A DNA stretch of 64,000 bases from Pseudomarimonas arenosa (GTDB lineage: Bacteria > Pseudomonadota > Gammaproteobacteria > Xanthomonadales > Xanthomonadaceae). The stretch is taken from NCBI RefSeq assembly GCF_014841215.1, contig NZ_JACYTR010000007.1, forward strand, positions 62,001-126,000, read 5' to 3'. The notes below the pieces were generated by a model. The model did not search any database. It saw only the letters and a program-made list of their open reading frames with translations, and had not been told where the DNA came from. Within the stretch, counting starts at the first letter, position 1; each line of letters begins with the position of its first letter. Of the stretch, positions 8,767-16,905 are shown in pieces. The position numbers and the translations under genes were made by a program.

Positions 8767-9672
8767 TCAGTCCCGTGGTTCGGTCTTGCGCCTGGCGCGC
8801 GGGTGCGCGGCGTCGTACACCTTGGCCAAATGCTGGAAATCGAGATGGGTGTAGATCTGCGTGGTGCCGATATCGGCATGCCCGAGCAGCTCCTGCACTG
8901 CGCGCAGCTCACCGGATGACTCCAACAGATGACTGGCACAGGAATGGCGCAGAAGGTGCGGGTGGACCCGCTTCCAGACACCCTGCTGCTGGGCCAGCAA
9001 CTTCAATCGACGCTGCACGGTGCGCGCCGAAATCGGGCCACTCTGACGGCCGGGAAACATGTAGTCGCTGCGCTGGTGGCAGCGCTCGGCCCACGCCTGC
9101 AGTGCCTCAAGCGCCCGCCGCCCGACCGGCACGATGCGTACCTTCCGCCCTTTGCCGACCACGCGCAGCTCGGCCTCGCGCGCATCCAGATCGGCCCAGC
9201 GCAGCGCGCACAACTCCGATAAGCGCAGGCCCGAGGAATAGAACAGCTCCAGCATGGCGCGATCGGCGGCCGACTGGTCATCCTCAACATTCAGCTCCAC
9301 CAACTGACGCGCCTCGTCGGCATCCAGCACCTGGGGCAGCCGGCGAGCGGCCTTGGGCGCCCGTACACCCAGTGCCGGGCTGACCCGCAAGCGCCCGATC
9401 TCGACCAGATAATCAAACCAGCTGCGCCAGGCCGACAGTCGCCGCTGCAAGCTCTTGGCGGCCAGACCGCGACGATGCGCATCGGCCAGCCAACGGCGCA
9501 GGTGGGCGGCCTGTAGCGCCGACCACTCGACCACGGCCGCGGCCTCCATCTGCGCCAGCAACTCGGCGCATTCGCGTTGATAGGCGGCCAGGGTATGCGG
9601 CGAGGCCCGGCGCTGATCACGCTGCCGCGCCAGGAAGCTGTCCCGGTCTGCCTGCAGCAACGCCAGAGTCAT
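8767..9672 (-). CDS. xerC: Tyrosine recombinase XerC
   Basis: XerC, with XerD, resolves chromosome dimers at dif. The 301-residue protein has the N-terminal SAM-like DNA-binding domain (about residues 8-95) and the catalytic domain with all expected residues: Arg150 (SSGLRLSEL), Lys174 (VVGKGRK), His239 and Arg242 (HPHLLRHSCASHLL), His265 (LLGHADI) and the nucleophile Tyr274 (TTQIYTHLD). It follows the DUF484 gene by 4 bp and precedes hslV; the xerC-hslV gap of about 195 bp carries the heat-shock-like promoter, so the protease genes can be uncoupled from xerC. Placement after dapF-DUF484 is common in gammaproteobacteria. Confidence 0.96.
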   Translation of the reverse strand: MTLALLQADRDSFLARQRDQRRASPHTLAAYQRECAELLAQMEAAAVVEWSALQAAHLRRWLADAHRRGLAAKSLQRRLSAWRSWFDYLVEIGRLRVSPALGVRAPKAARRLPQVLDADEARQLVELNVEDDQSAADRAMLELFYSSGLRLSELCALRWADLDAREAELRVVGKGRKVRIVPVGRRALEALQAWAERCHQRSDYMFPGRQSGPISARTVQRRLKLLAQQQGVWKRVHPHLLRHSCASHLLESSGELRAVQELLGHADIGTTQIYTHLDFQHLAKVYDAAHPRARRKTEPRD

Positions 9673-9676
9673 GGGC

Positions 9677-10363
9677 TCAGCCGCCCTCCTGCTCGTAGCG
9701 CGCCATCGCCACTCCCAGCGACTCGGCCATCAAGCGCAGAAACAGGGTGCCCATACCAGGAAAGAATCGATGCGGATCATGGGTGGCGATCGCCAGCATG
9801 CCGCGCCCGTTCAGTGGCAGCAGCGCCACTGACTGCACCAGCTCGGACTTGTCACCGAACAGACATTCCAGCTTGTCCTTGTGCACCCGGCCGCAGAGCG
9901 GCTCATCGCCGGCCATGAAATCACGGAACGGCACCCAATCGGCATGCTGCGGATCGCGCACGCGGAGCCAGTCAGTTTCGCCGATGCCGGCCACTGACTT
10001 GAACAGCATGATGCGGATCAACTCGGAGCCAAAGTCTTCCTGCAAGGAGGCCACCATCGCACGCAAGGCGCCTGAGGCACTGCTCGCCCGGATCAGACTC
10101 AGCGCCAGCTGATGGGTGCGCACGGCCAGCCGCTCATTGTCTTCGGCATTGCGAAACAGCTCGTGCAAGCGGCGATTGAGCTCACGGTTCTTGTCGCGCA
10201 GCACCTCCACCTGATAACTCAGCAGTGAGGTAGCCTCGCCCGCTTCGCGGGGCATGGTCAGGTTCAGCGCCAGATCCGGGTATTGGGCCAGAAAGTCCGG
10301 ATGACGCCGCAGATATCCGGCCACCTCGTGGGCACTCAATGACTGCGCCGTTCCATCACTCAT
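9677..10363 (-). CDS. DUF484 family protein (GAF-like)
   Basis: A 228-residue member of the DUF484 family, usually encoded between dapF and xerC. The conserved N-terminal segment is EVAGYLRRHPDFLAQYPDL, followed by a coiled-coil stretch (about residues 50-85, with LRDKNRELNRRLHELF) and a GAF-like domain (about 90-220) with the ending MGTLFLRLMAESL. The function is not established; the fold suggests binding of a small ligand or a partner protein. Its start overlaps the dapF stop by 4 nt (ATGA), and xerC starts 4 bp after its stop, so the three are one transcription unit. Confidence 0.88.
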   Translation of the reverse strand: MSDGTAQSLSAHEVAGYLRRHPDFLAQYPDLALNLTMPREAGEATSLLSYQVEVLRDKNRELNRRLHELFRNAEDNERLAVRTHQLALSLIRASSASGALRAMVASLQEDFGSELIRIMLFKSVAGIGETDWLRVRDPQHADWVPFRDFMAGDEPLCGRVHKDKLECLFGDKSELVQSVALLPLNGRGMLAIATHDPHRFFPGMGTLFLRLMAESLGVAMARYEQEGG

Positions 10364-11181
10364 AGTTCCATCACTCCTTCGAATACAAAACAGTACGGGC
10401 CACGCATGCTCACCTCGCCGGTCGTCCGGTCAACCTCGATCCGTAGCCGGCCGCCCGGCAGATCAACCGCCACCGGCGATGTGCAACGCCCGGCCCGCTG
10501 CAACAAGGCCACCGCGGCGCAGGCGCCGCTGCCGCAGGCCAGGGTTTCGCCGGCACCGCGCTCGAACACCCGCAACTTGATGTGCTGCATGTTCACCACC
10601 TCGGCGAACCCGACATTGCAGCTGTCGGCAAAGCGCGCATCTGCCTGCAACGCAGCACCGAGTTCAGCCACCGGTGCGGTGCTGATTTCATCCACTTCAA
10701 TCAGCGCGTGAGGATTGCCCATGGACGCCAGCGCGAACGACCACCATTGGCCGGCGAAGACGATTTCCAACGGCTCGCTGCCGGCAACGAAACCGACGTC
10801 TTGGTGATCGAAGCTGACTCGGCCCATGCGCAGCTCGACCTGCTGCTCGACAAAGCGCACTTCGATCGGCCCCGCCGGGCTATCAAGCAGTCCGCCGCGC
10901 TCGGGCAGGATGCCGGCGCGACGGGCCCAAGCGGCCACGCAGCGCGCACCGTTGCCACATTGGCCGGCGACGCTGCCATCGCGGTTGCGGATCGAATAGG
11001 CCAACACCGCACCGGCACTGCGTGGCGGCTCGATCAGCATCAGCTGGTCACAGCCAATCCCACGATGCCGATCGCAAAGCTGAGCCAGCTGAGACTCACT
11101 CAGGCGCTGTTCCCACTCGCGGGTATCGGTCACTACAAAATCGTTGCCGGCCCCGTGCATCTTGCTGAAGCGGAGCTTCAT
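10360..11181 (-). CDS. dapF: Diaminopimelate epimerase
   Basis: DapF converts LL- to meso-diaminopimelate for lysine and peptidoglycan synthesis. The 273-residue protein starts MKLRFSKMHGAGNDFVV, and both catalytic cysteines are present, in GQCGNGARC (N-terminal half) and in ACGSGACAA (C-terminal half); between them is the substrate-binding NPHALIEVD segment. I choose the ATG at 11181, 5 nt after the lptM stop; a TTG three codons upstream would overlap lptM. The stop overlaps the DUF484 start by 4 nt. The order lptM-dapF-DUF484-xerC indicates a single operon. Confidence 0.96.
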   Translation of the reverse strand: MKLRFSKMHGAGNDFVVTDTREWEQRLSESQLAQLCDRHRGIGCDQLMLIEPPRSAGAVLAYSIRNRDGSVAGQCGNGARCVAAWARRAGILPERGGLLDSPAGPIEVRFVEQQVELRMGRVSFDHQDVGFVAGSEPLEIVFAGQWWSFALASMGNPHALIEVDEISTAPVAELGAALQADARFADSCNVGFAEVVNMQHIKLRVFERGAGETLACGSGACAAVALLQRAGRCTSPVAVDLPGGRLRIEVDRTTGEVSMRGPYCFVFEGVMEL

Positions 11182-11186
11182 CGGCG

Positions 11187-11309
11187 TCAACCTTGCTGGC
11201 TATGACTCTTGGCCGGACGTACCAGCTCGCCCTTGTTGCCGCAGGCGGTCAGCGATCCTGCCAGACAGAGCAGCAGTGCGACATAACAGGCAAGTCGAAC
11301 ACGCGACAT
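11187..11309 (-). CDS. lptM: Small LptM-type lipoprotein
   Basis: A 40-codon gene: signal peptide MSRVRLACYVALLLCLAGSL, lipobox L-T-A-C with the lipidated Cys at residue 23, then GNKGELVRP and a short polar tail. This matches the LptM (YifL) family, small outer-membrane lipoproteins whose mature part begins with Cys-Gly-x-Lys-Gly-x-Leu. E. coli LptM binds and assists the LptD/LptE lipopolysaccharide translocon. Its position directly before dapF, with 5 nt between stop and start, is the usual one. The start codon is preceded by a GAGGAAG ribosome-binding site. Confidence 0.85.
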   Translation of the reverse strand: MSRVRLACYVALLLCLAGSLTACGNKGELVRPAKSHSQQG

Positions 11310-11379
11310 CGGGACTTCCTCGAAAAGTCATCACACTATCGCATGTTGCTATTCAGCGCACCGGCCCGATGGCCGGCGA

Positions 11380-11817
11380 TTACGCCGTCTCGGCCAGCCC
11401 CGCCCCGGTCACCGCCGGCGCTGTGGCGCGATACGCCGCTACGGCGCTGGCCGCGCTGGCGGTGCTGGGCTCGGCGGCTGCCTGCTGCACCAAGGCGGCC
11501 TCGGCCGCTTCGCTACGCGCGGCCTGACCGGCATCGGCCACGGCAAAGCGATCATTGAAACTCTGAATCGGCGAGAACGGCGCAAAGCTGCGACCGTTAC
11601 CGCCAAACGCCCCCACGTACTGCACGAACATCTGCAGCTGCGTACCGGCGGCCAGGCCCGACACCCCGGCCATGGCCCGAGCCGCGGCCGAGATCTCCAC
11701 CGGCGCCCGGGCGTCGCCCAGCGTCTGCCGGCTGACGCTGAACACAGGCGCACCACCGGCGTTCCCCAGCGGGGACGTCGCGAGTCTGACTTGCACCTGG
11801 CTGGCTAAGGGTTCCAC
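11380..11817 (-). CDS. Unknown Ala-rich protein with a FliA-type promoter
   Basis: A 145-residue protein read from a GTG at 11817. It is rich in alanine, has no signal peptide or membrane segment, and matches no domain that I recognise with confidence. One segment, PVEISAAARAMAG (residues 39-51), resembles the short V-x-(I/L)-S-x-x-A-R helix motif found in FlgM and in several small flagellar proteins. A near-consensus sigma-28 promoter about 60 bp upstream makes it a likely flagellar-regulon gene, although no other flagellar gene is in the window. The C-terminal third (Ala/Glu/Val-rich, from about residue 95) is low complexity and may be disordered. Coding status rests on the promoter, the open frame and the motif. 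Confidence 0.6.
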   Translation of the reverse strand: MEPLASQVQVRLATSPLGNAGGAPVFSVSRQTLGDARAPVEISAAARAMAGVSGLAAGTQLQMFVQYVGAFGGNGRSFAPFSPIQSFNDRFAVADAGQAARSEAAEAALVQQAAAEPSTASAASAVAAYRATAPAVTGAGLAETA

Positions 11818-11877
11818 TGCTGTTTCCGTTCTCTGCTCGATTCAGCGCCATAGGCGAATTGGATCATCCCAAAGCAG

Positions 11878-11904
11878 GTATCGGCGGTTTGGCGGAAAAC
11901 TTTA
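11878..11904 (-). promoter_or_regulatory. Sigma-28 (FliA) promoter
   Basis: On the minus strand TAAAGTTT (11904-11897), an 11-nt spacer and GCCGATAC (11885-11878) match the enterobacterial FliA consensus TAAAGTTT-N11-GCCGATAA at 15 of 16 positions with exact spacing. The expected start of transcription is near 11870, about 55 nt before the GTG at 11817. It lies just after the terminator of the upstream peptidase gene. Confidence 0.8.
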
Positions 11905-11915
11905 GGGCGAAATGC

Positions 11916-11956
11916 AAAAAAATTTCAGCCGCTGCGATAACGCTTACAGCGGCTGA
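11916..11956 (-). terminator. Rho-independent terminator after the prolyl oligopeptidase gene
   Basis: CAGCCGCTG (11926-11934) pairs with CAGCGGCTG (11947-11955), extended by one T-A pair, around a 12-nt loop. On the minus strand it is followed by AAATTTTTTTG. It lies about 80 bp after the stop of the peptidase gene and separates it from the sigma-28 promoter. Confidence 0.85.
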
Positions 11957-12033
11957 TAAAAACAGCTTAATTTTCAAGGCTTTATTGGTTCGCGGCCAGC
12001 CAGAAATAGTGGCTGGGCAGCGCTACCCTCGGC

Positions 12034-14142
12034 TCAGGGCGCAGTTTCTTCAGTCTTCGGCGCCAGTCGCTGCCACAGGAAGGCGTAGGCCAGGGCCTGC
12101 ATATGCGCCGCCTGAGAATTATCCGCCGCGCCGCCATGCCCGCCCTCGATGTTCTCGTAGTACAGCACCTCGTGACCCTGCTCCATCATGCGCGCCATCA
12201 TCTTGCGAGCGTGGCCCGGATGGACGCGGTCGTCGCGGGTCGAGGTGGTGAACAACATCGCCGGATAGTCCTGCCCCGGCTCTACGTTGTGATACGGCGA
12301 GAAGTGGCGGATGAAGTCCCATTCCTCCGACTTGTCCGGATCGCCGTACTCGGCCATCCAGGAGGCGCCGGCCAGTAGCTTGTTGTAGCGCTTCATGTCG
12401 AGCAGGGGCACTTGGCAGACCGCGGCTTCGAACAGGTCGGGGTACAGGGTGACCATATTGCCGACCAGCAGACCGCCGTTAGATCCCCCCTGAATGCCCA
12501 GATGCGCCTTGCCGGTGACCTTGCGATCAATCAGATCCTGCGCCACTGCAGCGAAATCCTCGTAGGCACGCAGACGATTCTGCTTCAGCGCCGCCTGATG
12601 CCAGCGCGGCCCGTACTCGCCACCGCCGCGAATATTGGCAATTACGTAGACGCCGCCACGACTCAACCAGCCGCGGCCGGCGGAGGCCGAGTAACTTGGC
12701 GTCAGGGAAACCTCGAATCCACCGTAGCCATACAGCAGGGTCGGATGGCGGCCGTTCAGCGGCAAGTCCTTGGACGCCACCTGGAAGTATGGCACCCGGG
12801 TGCCATCCTTGCTGGTGGCGAAGTGCTGGCTGACCTGCAAGCCAGTGGCATCGAAGAAGCTGGGCAAGGCCTTCAGCTGCTGCGGCGCTTCGCCGACCGC
12901 ACCGAGCATCAAGCGGGTGGGCGTAATGAAGTCGCTGACGGTGAGGAAATAGGCATCCGAGTGATCCGGATCGACTGCGGTGGCACTCAACCGGCCCACG
13001 CTGGGCGCGCCCTTGAGTGGCTCTCGCGCCCAGCCGTCGGCGCCAGGGGTCAGCACGAACAGGCGGTTCTTCACGTCATCCATGACGTTCAGCAGCAGGT
13101 GATGACGGGTGGCGCTGAAGCCATCGAGCGAGGTCGTTTCGCTGGGCTCGAACAAGGCGTCGAAATCACGCTTGCCGGCCAGAAAACTATCCAGCTTGGT
13201 GGCCAGCAGGGAGCCTGGCTGCCACTGCTTACCGCCGACCTCCCAGGGCTCACGCAGCTCCAGCAGCAGCCATTCGCGATGAATCGACTTGTTGGCGCTG
13301 TTCGGCGCCTCGATCTTCACCAGACCCTCGCCCTGGCGCAGGTACAGCTCGTTGTTGTAGAAGGCCAACGCGCGTGACACGTAGTCGCGCTCAAAGCCCG
13401 GCGTATCGTCGTGGCCGGCAGCGATGTAGAGGTCGGACTCCAATCCTTCGTAGACCAGCTTGGCCTCACTCATCGGCGTGCCGCGACGCCACTCCTTGAC
13501 CTGCCGCGGATAGCCCGAGCTGGTCAGTGAGCCCGGCCCAAAGTCGGTGTACACGTAGACCCGATCCTGATCGATCCAGCCCAAGCCACCCTTGGCCTCC
13601 GGGCGGAAAAATCCGTCCTTGATCCACTCTTTCTTGCCGCTGTCGAACTCGCGAGTGACGTCGGCGTCAGCACCGCCACGCGATAGCGAGATCAAACAGC
13701 GTGTGTAGTCGGGCTTGAGACAGTCGGCGCCGTGCCACACCCAGTTTTCGCCTTCGGCCTTGTTCAGCGCATCGAGATCGATCAGCACCTCCCATTGCGG
13801 GCTGTCCTTGCGGTACTCGGCCAACGTCGTGCGCCGCCACAATCCGCGCTGATGCTTCTGGTCCTTCCAGAAGTTGTAGTAATGCTCGCCCATCTTCTGC
13901 ACATAGGGAATCTTGGCGTCGGAGTCGAGAATCGCCTTCAGGTCGCGCTCCAGCGCCTTGAACTCGGCACCAGCAGCAATCGCCTGTTCCGATTCTGCAT
14001 TGCGCTGCTTTACCCACTCCAGCGCTTGGCTGTCGGTCACGCCTTCCAGCCACAGATACGGGTCATCGGCAGCCTCAGCCGCCGGCAGTTGCTGACTCAT
14101 CACAGACAGGACCCCACTCAATACCCAACCCAATTGCTTCAC
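12034..14142 (-). CDS. Secreted prolyl oligopeptidase family protease (S9A)
   Basis: A 702-residue serine peptidase of the prolyl oligopeptidase family, which cleaves short peptides, typically after proline. The start is the GTG at 14142, preceded by AGGAGA; it gives a signal peptide (KQLGWVLSGVLSVMSQQ, cleavage near AEAA), so the enzyme is probably periplasmic. After the short N-terminal helix region (DDPYLWLEG, typical of S9A) comes the beta-propeller (about 60-420) and the alpha/beta-hydrolase domain (about 430-700). The catalytic triad is visible: Ser in QGGSNGGLL, Asp in STRDDRVHP, His in EGGHGG. A sharp terminator follows. Substrate preference cannot be read from sequence. Confidence 0.92.
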   Translation of the reverse strand: MKQLGWVLSGVLSVMSQQLPAAEAADDPYLWLEGVTDSQALEWVKQRNAESEQAIAAGAEFKALERDLKAILDSDAKIPYVQKMGEHYYNFWKDQKHQRGLWRRTTLAEYRKDSPQWEVLIDLDALNKAEGENWVWHGADCLKPDYTRCLISLSRGGADADVTREFDSGKKEWIKDGFFRPEAKGGLGWIDQDRVYVYTDFGPGSLTSSGYPRQVKEWRRGTPMSEAKLVYEGLESDLYIAAGHDDTPGFERDYVSRALAFYNNELYLRQGEGLVKIEAPNSANKSIHREWLLLELREPWEVGGKQWQPGSLLATKLDSFLAGKRDFDALFEPSETTSLDGFSATRHHLLLNVMDDVKNRLFVLTPGADGWAREPLKGAPSVGRLSATAVDPDHSDAYFLTVSDFITPTRLMLGAVGEAPQQLKALPSFFDATGLQVSQHFATSKDGTRVPYFQVASKDLPLNGRHPTLLYGYGGFEVSLTPSYSASAGRGWLSRGGVYVIANIRGGGEYGPRWHQAALKQNRLRAYEDFAAVAQDLIDRKVTGKAHLGIQGGSNGGLLVGNMVTLYPDLFEAAVCQVPLLDMKRYNKLLAGASWMAEYGDPDKSEEWDFIRHFSPYHNVEPGQDYPAMLFTTSTRDDRVHPGHARKMMARMMEQGHEVLYYENIEGGHGGAADNSQAAHMQALAYAFLWQRLAPKTEETAP

Positions 14143-14235
14143 TGACTTCTCCTCGCAACAAGAAACTCGATCCGACCGGTGCGGACTGCTCGTCCAGGAA
14201 ACCAAGGCCCGATCAGACCACAATCAACGGAACGC

Positions 14236-14805
14236 TCACTTGCGCTTGAAGCGCAGCGCGAAGCCGGTATCGGCCGGCAGATCGACATCCTCGCCGACAT
14301 GCGACTTGACGTCAGTGATGGTGCAGATGGATTCGGCGTCGAATCCGCGAATCAGGGCCAGCAGGGCCGGCATCTTCTTCCGCCATTCGACCACGAAGAT
14401 TACCTGCACCGGTTCGGCGTTGCGCCGACTGCCGGCCAGCTCGACCACGCGATAGCCCTGGTCGCGCAAGTACTCGGCAAGCAGTCGATCGGTGCGATAG
14501 GAAATCACCCGCACCAGCTCACGGCCCACACCGAGCCGGCGCTCCAGTGTGATCCCAAGGAAGTTGCCAGAGGCGAAGCCGGCGGCATAGGCCACGGCCA
14601 GCCAGGGTTGCGCATCCAGATGCAGCAAGACCTGACGCACCGCCAGCACCCAGATCAACGCTTCTACGAAGCCGATGATCGTCGCCACGCTGCGATAGCC
14701 ACGGAATCCGACCAGAATGCGCACGGTACCCAGCGAGACATCGGCCACGCGGGCAAGAAAGATCAGGGGCGCCAGCGCCCAGGCGGAAAGGTACAGGGTA
14801 TCCAT
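14236..14805 (-). CDS. UPF0316 membrane protein (DUF5698/DUF2179)
   Basis: A 189-residue member of the UPF0316 family: three hydrophobic helices in the first ~85 residues (LSAWALAPLIFLARVADVSL, then segments around residues 42-60 and 65-82) and a cytoplasmic DUF2179-like domain (about 105-180) with the motif VIFVVEWRKKMPALLALI and ending in ADTGFALRFK. The N-terminal ARVADVSLGTVRILVGFRG is the family hallmark. DUF2179 domains bind small nucleotides in some proteins, but the role of UPF0316 is unknown. It has its own start 51 bp after the GNAT gene on the same strand, so the two may be co-transcribed. Confidence 0.85.
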   Translation of the reverse strand: MDTLYLSAWALAPLIFLARVADVSLGTVRILVGFRGYRSVATIIGFVEALIWVLAVRQVLLHLDAQPWLAVAYAAGFASGNFLGITLERRLGVGRELVRVISYRTDRLLAEYLRDQGYRVVELAGSRRNAEPVQVIFVVEWRKKMPALLALIRGFDAESICTITDVKSHVGEDVDLPADTGFALRFKRK

Positions 14806-14856
14806 GCGGCAATGCTAAAGCAGAATGCTTGGAGAGCCGATGAACCGGCGTGCAGC

Positions 14857-15414
14857 TCAGGCATTCGGATCAGGCCGGGGACCATCATCCAGGCGGCGCT
14901 GCATGCAAAGTGCGGCCGCGCCGTCGTCGTAGTAACCGGGCTTGCGCCCCTGAATCTGGTAGCCGCGCCGGCGATAGAGGGCGATCGCGGCCGCATTGTC
15001 TTCGCGCACTTCCAGGCGCAGCGCGTGGTCGCCAGCCTGTACCAAGGCGGCTTCGGCAGCGGCCAGCAGTCGCTCGGCCAGGCCCTGACCGCGATGCTGC
15101 CGATCCACAACCAGCGAATACAGTCGCGCCGAGTGCTGGCCGGCATGCCGCAAGATCAGCAGGTAGCCCAGCAGCCGCCCCTCCGACGCCGCCAGCACAC
15201 GCCACAAGGCGCGCGGTGAAGCCAAGTGATAGCGCAGTTGACGGGGCGACAGGCGATCGCCGGGAAACTGCGCCTCCAGCCGCAGCAATTCGGACATATC
15301 CGCCGCTTCGGCCAGGCGCAGGCTGGCCGGCGGCTGAAGCGCCTGTTCAAGCGCGGAGTGCAGCCCGCCTTGGTTTGCTGCAGACTGGGCGCCTCTCGAA
15401 TGCCCGTTCGCCAT
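14857..15414 (-). CDS. GNAT acetyltransferase (RimI-like) beside an ATP-grasp ligase
   Basis: A GNAT-fold acetyltransferase of about 185 residues. The fold runs from LRLAEAADMSELLRLEAQFPG (strand 1, helix 1) through the acetyl-CoA loop RQHRGQGLAERLL to EDNAAAIALYRRRGY, which is the ending typical of RimI-type enzymes. The start used is the ATG at 15414; its first 30 residues are not conserved in type, and a later start is possible. The ATG overlaps the ATG of the divergent RimK-like gene by two bases. In related bacteria a RimK-like RLAN/ATP-grasp protein is often encoded next to a GNAT fused to a C39 peptidase domain; here the peptidase half is absent. Confidence 0.82.
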   Translation of the reverse strand: MANGHSRGAQSAANQGGLHSALEQALQPPASLRLAEAADMSELLRLEAQFPGDRLSPRQLRYHLASPRALWRVLAASEGRLLGYLLILRHAGQHSARLYSLVVDRQHRGQGLAERLLAAAEAALVQAGDHALRLEVREDNAAAIALYRRRGYQIQGRKPGYYDDGAAALCMQRRLDDGPRPDPNA

Positions 15415-16897
15415 GAGCCGTCTCGTCATCGTTGTTGAAAAGCTGTCCGACTGGGGGTCGTACTACCCGTCGGAGAATGTAGTCACCGCACTCGACTACC
15501 TCAAGCAGACCTCAGTCGATGCCGAAGACCGGGTGCAGGTGATCAATCTTTGCCGCAGTTTCAAGTACCTCGGCCTGGGCTACTACGTCTCGCTGCTGGC
15601 CGAAGCGCGCGGCCACAAGGTCATTCCCTCGGTACGCACTGTGAACGATCTGCGGCGACGCTCACTGTACGGCATCGACATCGAAGACCTTAACCAGAAG
15701 CTCACTCGATTCTTTCCCGAGGGTGCCAGCGACACCACCGATTTCGGACTGCTGGTGTATTTTGGCCGAACCAGCTACGCACCGCTGCAGGATCTGGCCC
15801 GGCAGGTGTTTGAGGCGTTTCCCTGCCCAATACTCAAGATCGAATTCGAACGACAGAAGGTGTGGCAGATCGCCTCGATCCGTCCAGTCGGCCTGCAAAC
15901 ACTCAGCGACGCCCAGGAAGACAGCTTCGCCGAGGCCCTGGATGCGTTCAGCAAGAAGTTGTGGCGCAAGCCACGTCAGCGACGCAAGTATCGCTACGAC
16001 CTGGCCATGCTGCATGACCCCGGCGAGGCGATGCCGCCGTCGAACAAGAAAGCGCTGAAGCTGTTTGTCAGCGCGGGCCGTGATCTGGGCATCGAAGTCG
16101 ACCCGATAGGCCGCAACGACTTCGCCCGACTGGCCGAATACGACGCCTTGTTCATCCGCGAAACCACCACGCTGGAGAACCACACCTATCGTTTCGCCCA
16201 TCGAGCCGAACGCGAGAACATGGTGGTGATCGACGACCCGGTATCGATTCTGCGCTGTACCAACAAGATCTACCTCAACGACCTGCTGAAATCGCGCAAG
16301 CTGCCGATTCCGCGAACCGAGACTCTGTTTCGCGACGACAGCAAGAAGCTGGCAGCGCTGCCGGACAGCATGGGCTTTCCGATCGTGTTGAAGATTCCAG
16401 ACGGCAGCTTCTCGCGCGGCATCGTGCGCGCCGAATCCTCCGAGCAACTGCATCGCGCCGCGGCCGAGCTGTTCCAGCACACCGCCTTGCTGCTGGCCCA
16501 GGAGTATCTGTACACGGAGTTTGACTGGCGTATCGGCGTGCTGGCCAATCAGCCGCTGTACGCCTGCCAGTATTTCATGTCGCGCGGCCACTGGCAGATC
16601 TACAACCACGCTGCCTCAGGCGCTGCCAAGAGTGGTGCATTCAAGACCCTGCCGATTCGCGAAGCGCCATCTGAAGTGGTCAAGCTGGCCCTGAAGGCCA
16701 CTGCCGCCATCGGTGATGGTCTGTATGGCGTCGACATCAAGGCCACCCAACGCGGCCCGGTAGTCATCGAAGTCAACGACAACCCCAATATCGATGCCGG
16801 CATCGAAGACGCCTACCTGGGTGACGACTTGTATCGGCGCATCATGGAAGAGTTTCTGCGCCGGATGGAGCGTAAGCGTCTCGGCATCAAACCCTGA
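15413..16897 (+). CDS. RimK-like ATP-grasp ligase with RLAN N-terminal domain
   Basis: A 494-residue ATP-dependent carboxylate-amine ligase. The N-terminal ~160 residues (starting MSRLVIVVEKLSDWGSYYPS) match the RLAN domain found ahead of some RimK-like ATP-grasp domains. The ATP-grasp part (about 210-490) shows IDDPVSILRCTNKIYLNDLL, the ATP-binding PIVLKIPDGSFSRGI, the EYLYTEFDWRIGVL segment and the metal-binding VVIEVNDNPNIDAG, so the active site looks intact. Such enzymes attach amino acids through peptide-like bonds; the substrate is unknown. The neighbouring GNAT gene suggests a small modified peptide or a protein tail as product. It converges on rodA with an 8-bp gap. Confidence 0.88.
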   Translation: MSRLVIVVEKLSDWGSYYPSENVVTALDYLKQTSVDAEDRVQVINLCRSFKYLGLGYYVSLLAEARGHKVIPSVRTVNDLRRRSLYGIDIEDLNQKLTRFFPEGASDTTDFGLLVYFGRTSYAPLQDLARQVFEAFPCPILKIEFERQKVWQIASIRPVGLQTLSDAQEDSFAEALDAFSKKLWRKPRQRRKYRYDLAMLHDPGEAMPPSNKKALKLFVSAGRDLGIEVDPIGRNDFARLAEYDALFIRETTTLENHTYRFAHRAERENMVVIDDPVSILRCTNKIYLNDLLKSRKLPIPRTETLFRDDSKKLAALPDSMGFPIVLKIPDGSFSRGIVRAESSEQLHRAAAELFQHTALLLAQEYLYTEFDWRIGVLANQPLYACQYFMSRGHWQIYNHAASGAAKSGAFKTLPIREAPSEVVKLALKATAAIGDGLYGVDIKATQRGPVVIEVNDNPNIDAGIEDAYLGDDLYRRIMEEFLRRMERKRLGIKP

Positions 16898-16905
16898 CGC
16901 TGGGA

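Noticed and set aside
8640-8981. A 113-codon minus-strand frame overlapping the xerC 3' end
   Set aside because: It has no family features, overlaps xerC in another frame, and is a high-GC chance frame.
15662-16609. A 315-codon minus-strand frame
   Set aside because: It is a shadow of the RimK-like ATP-grasp gene, which has intact active-site motifs on the plus strand.
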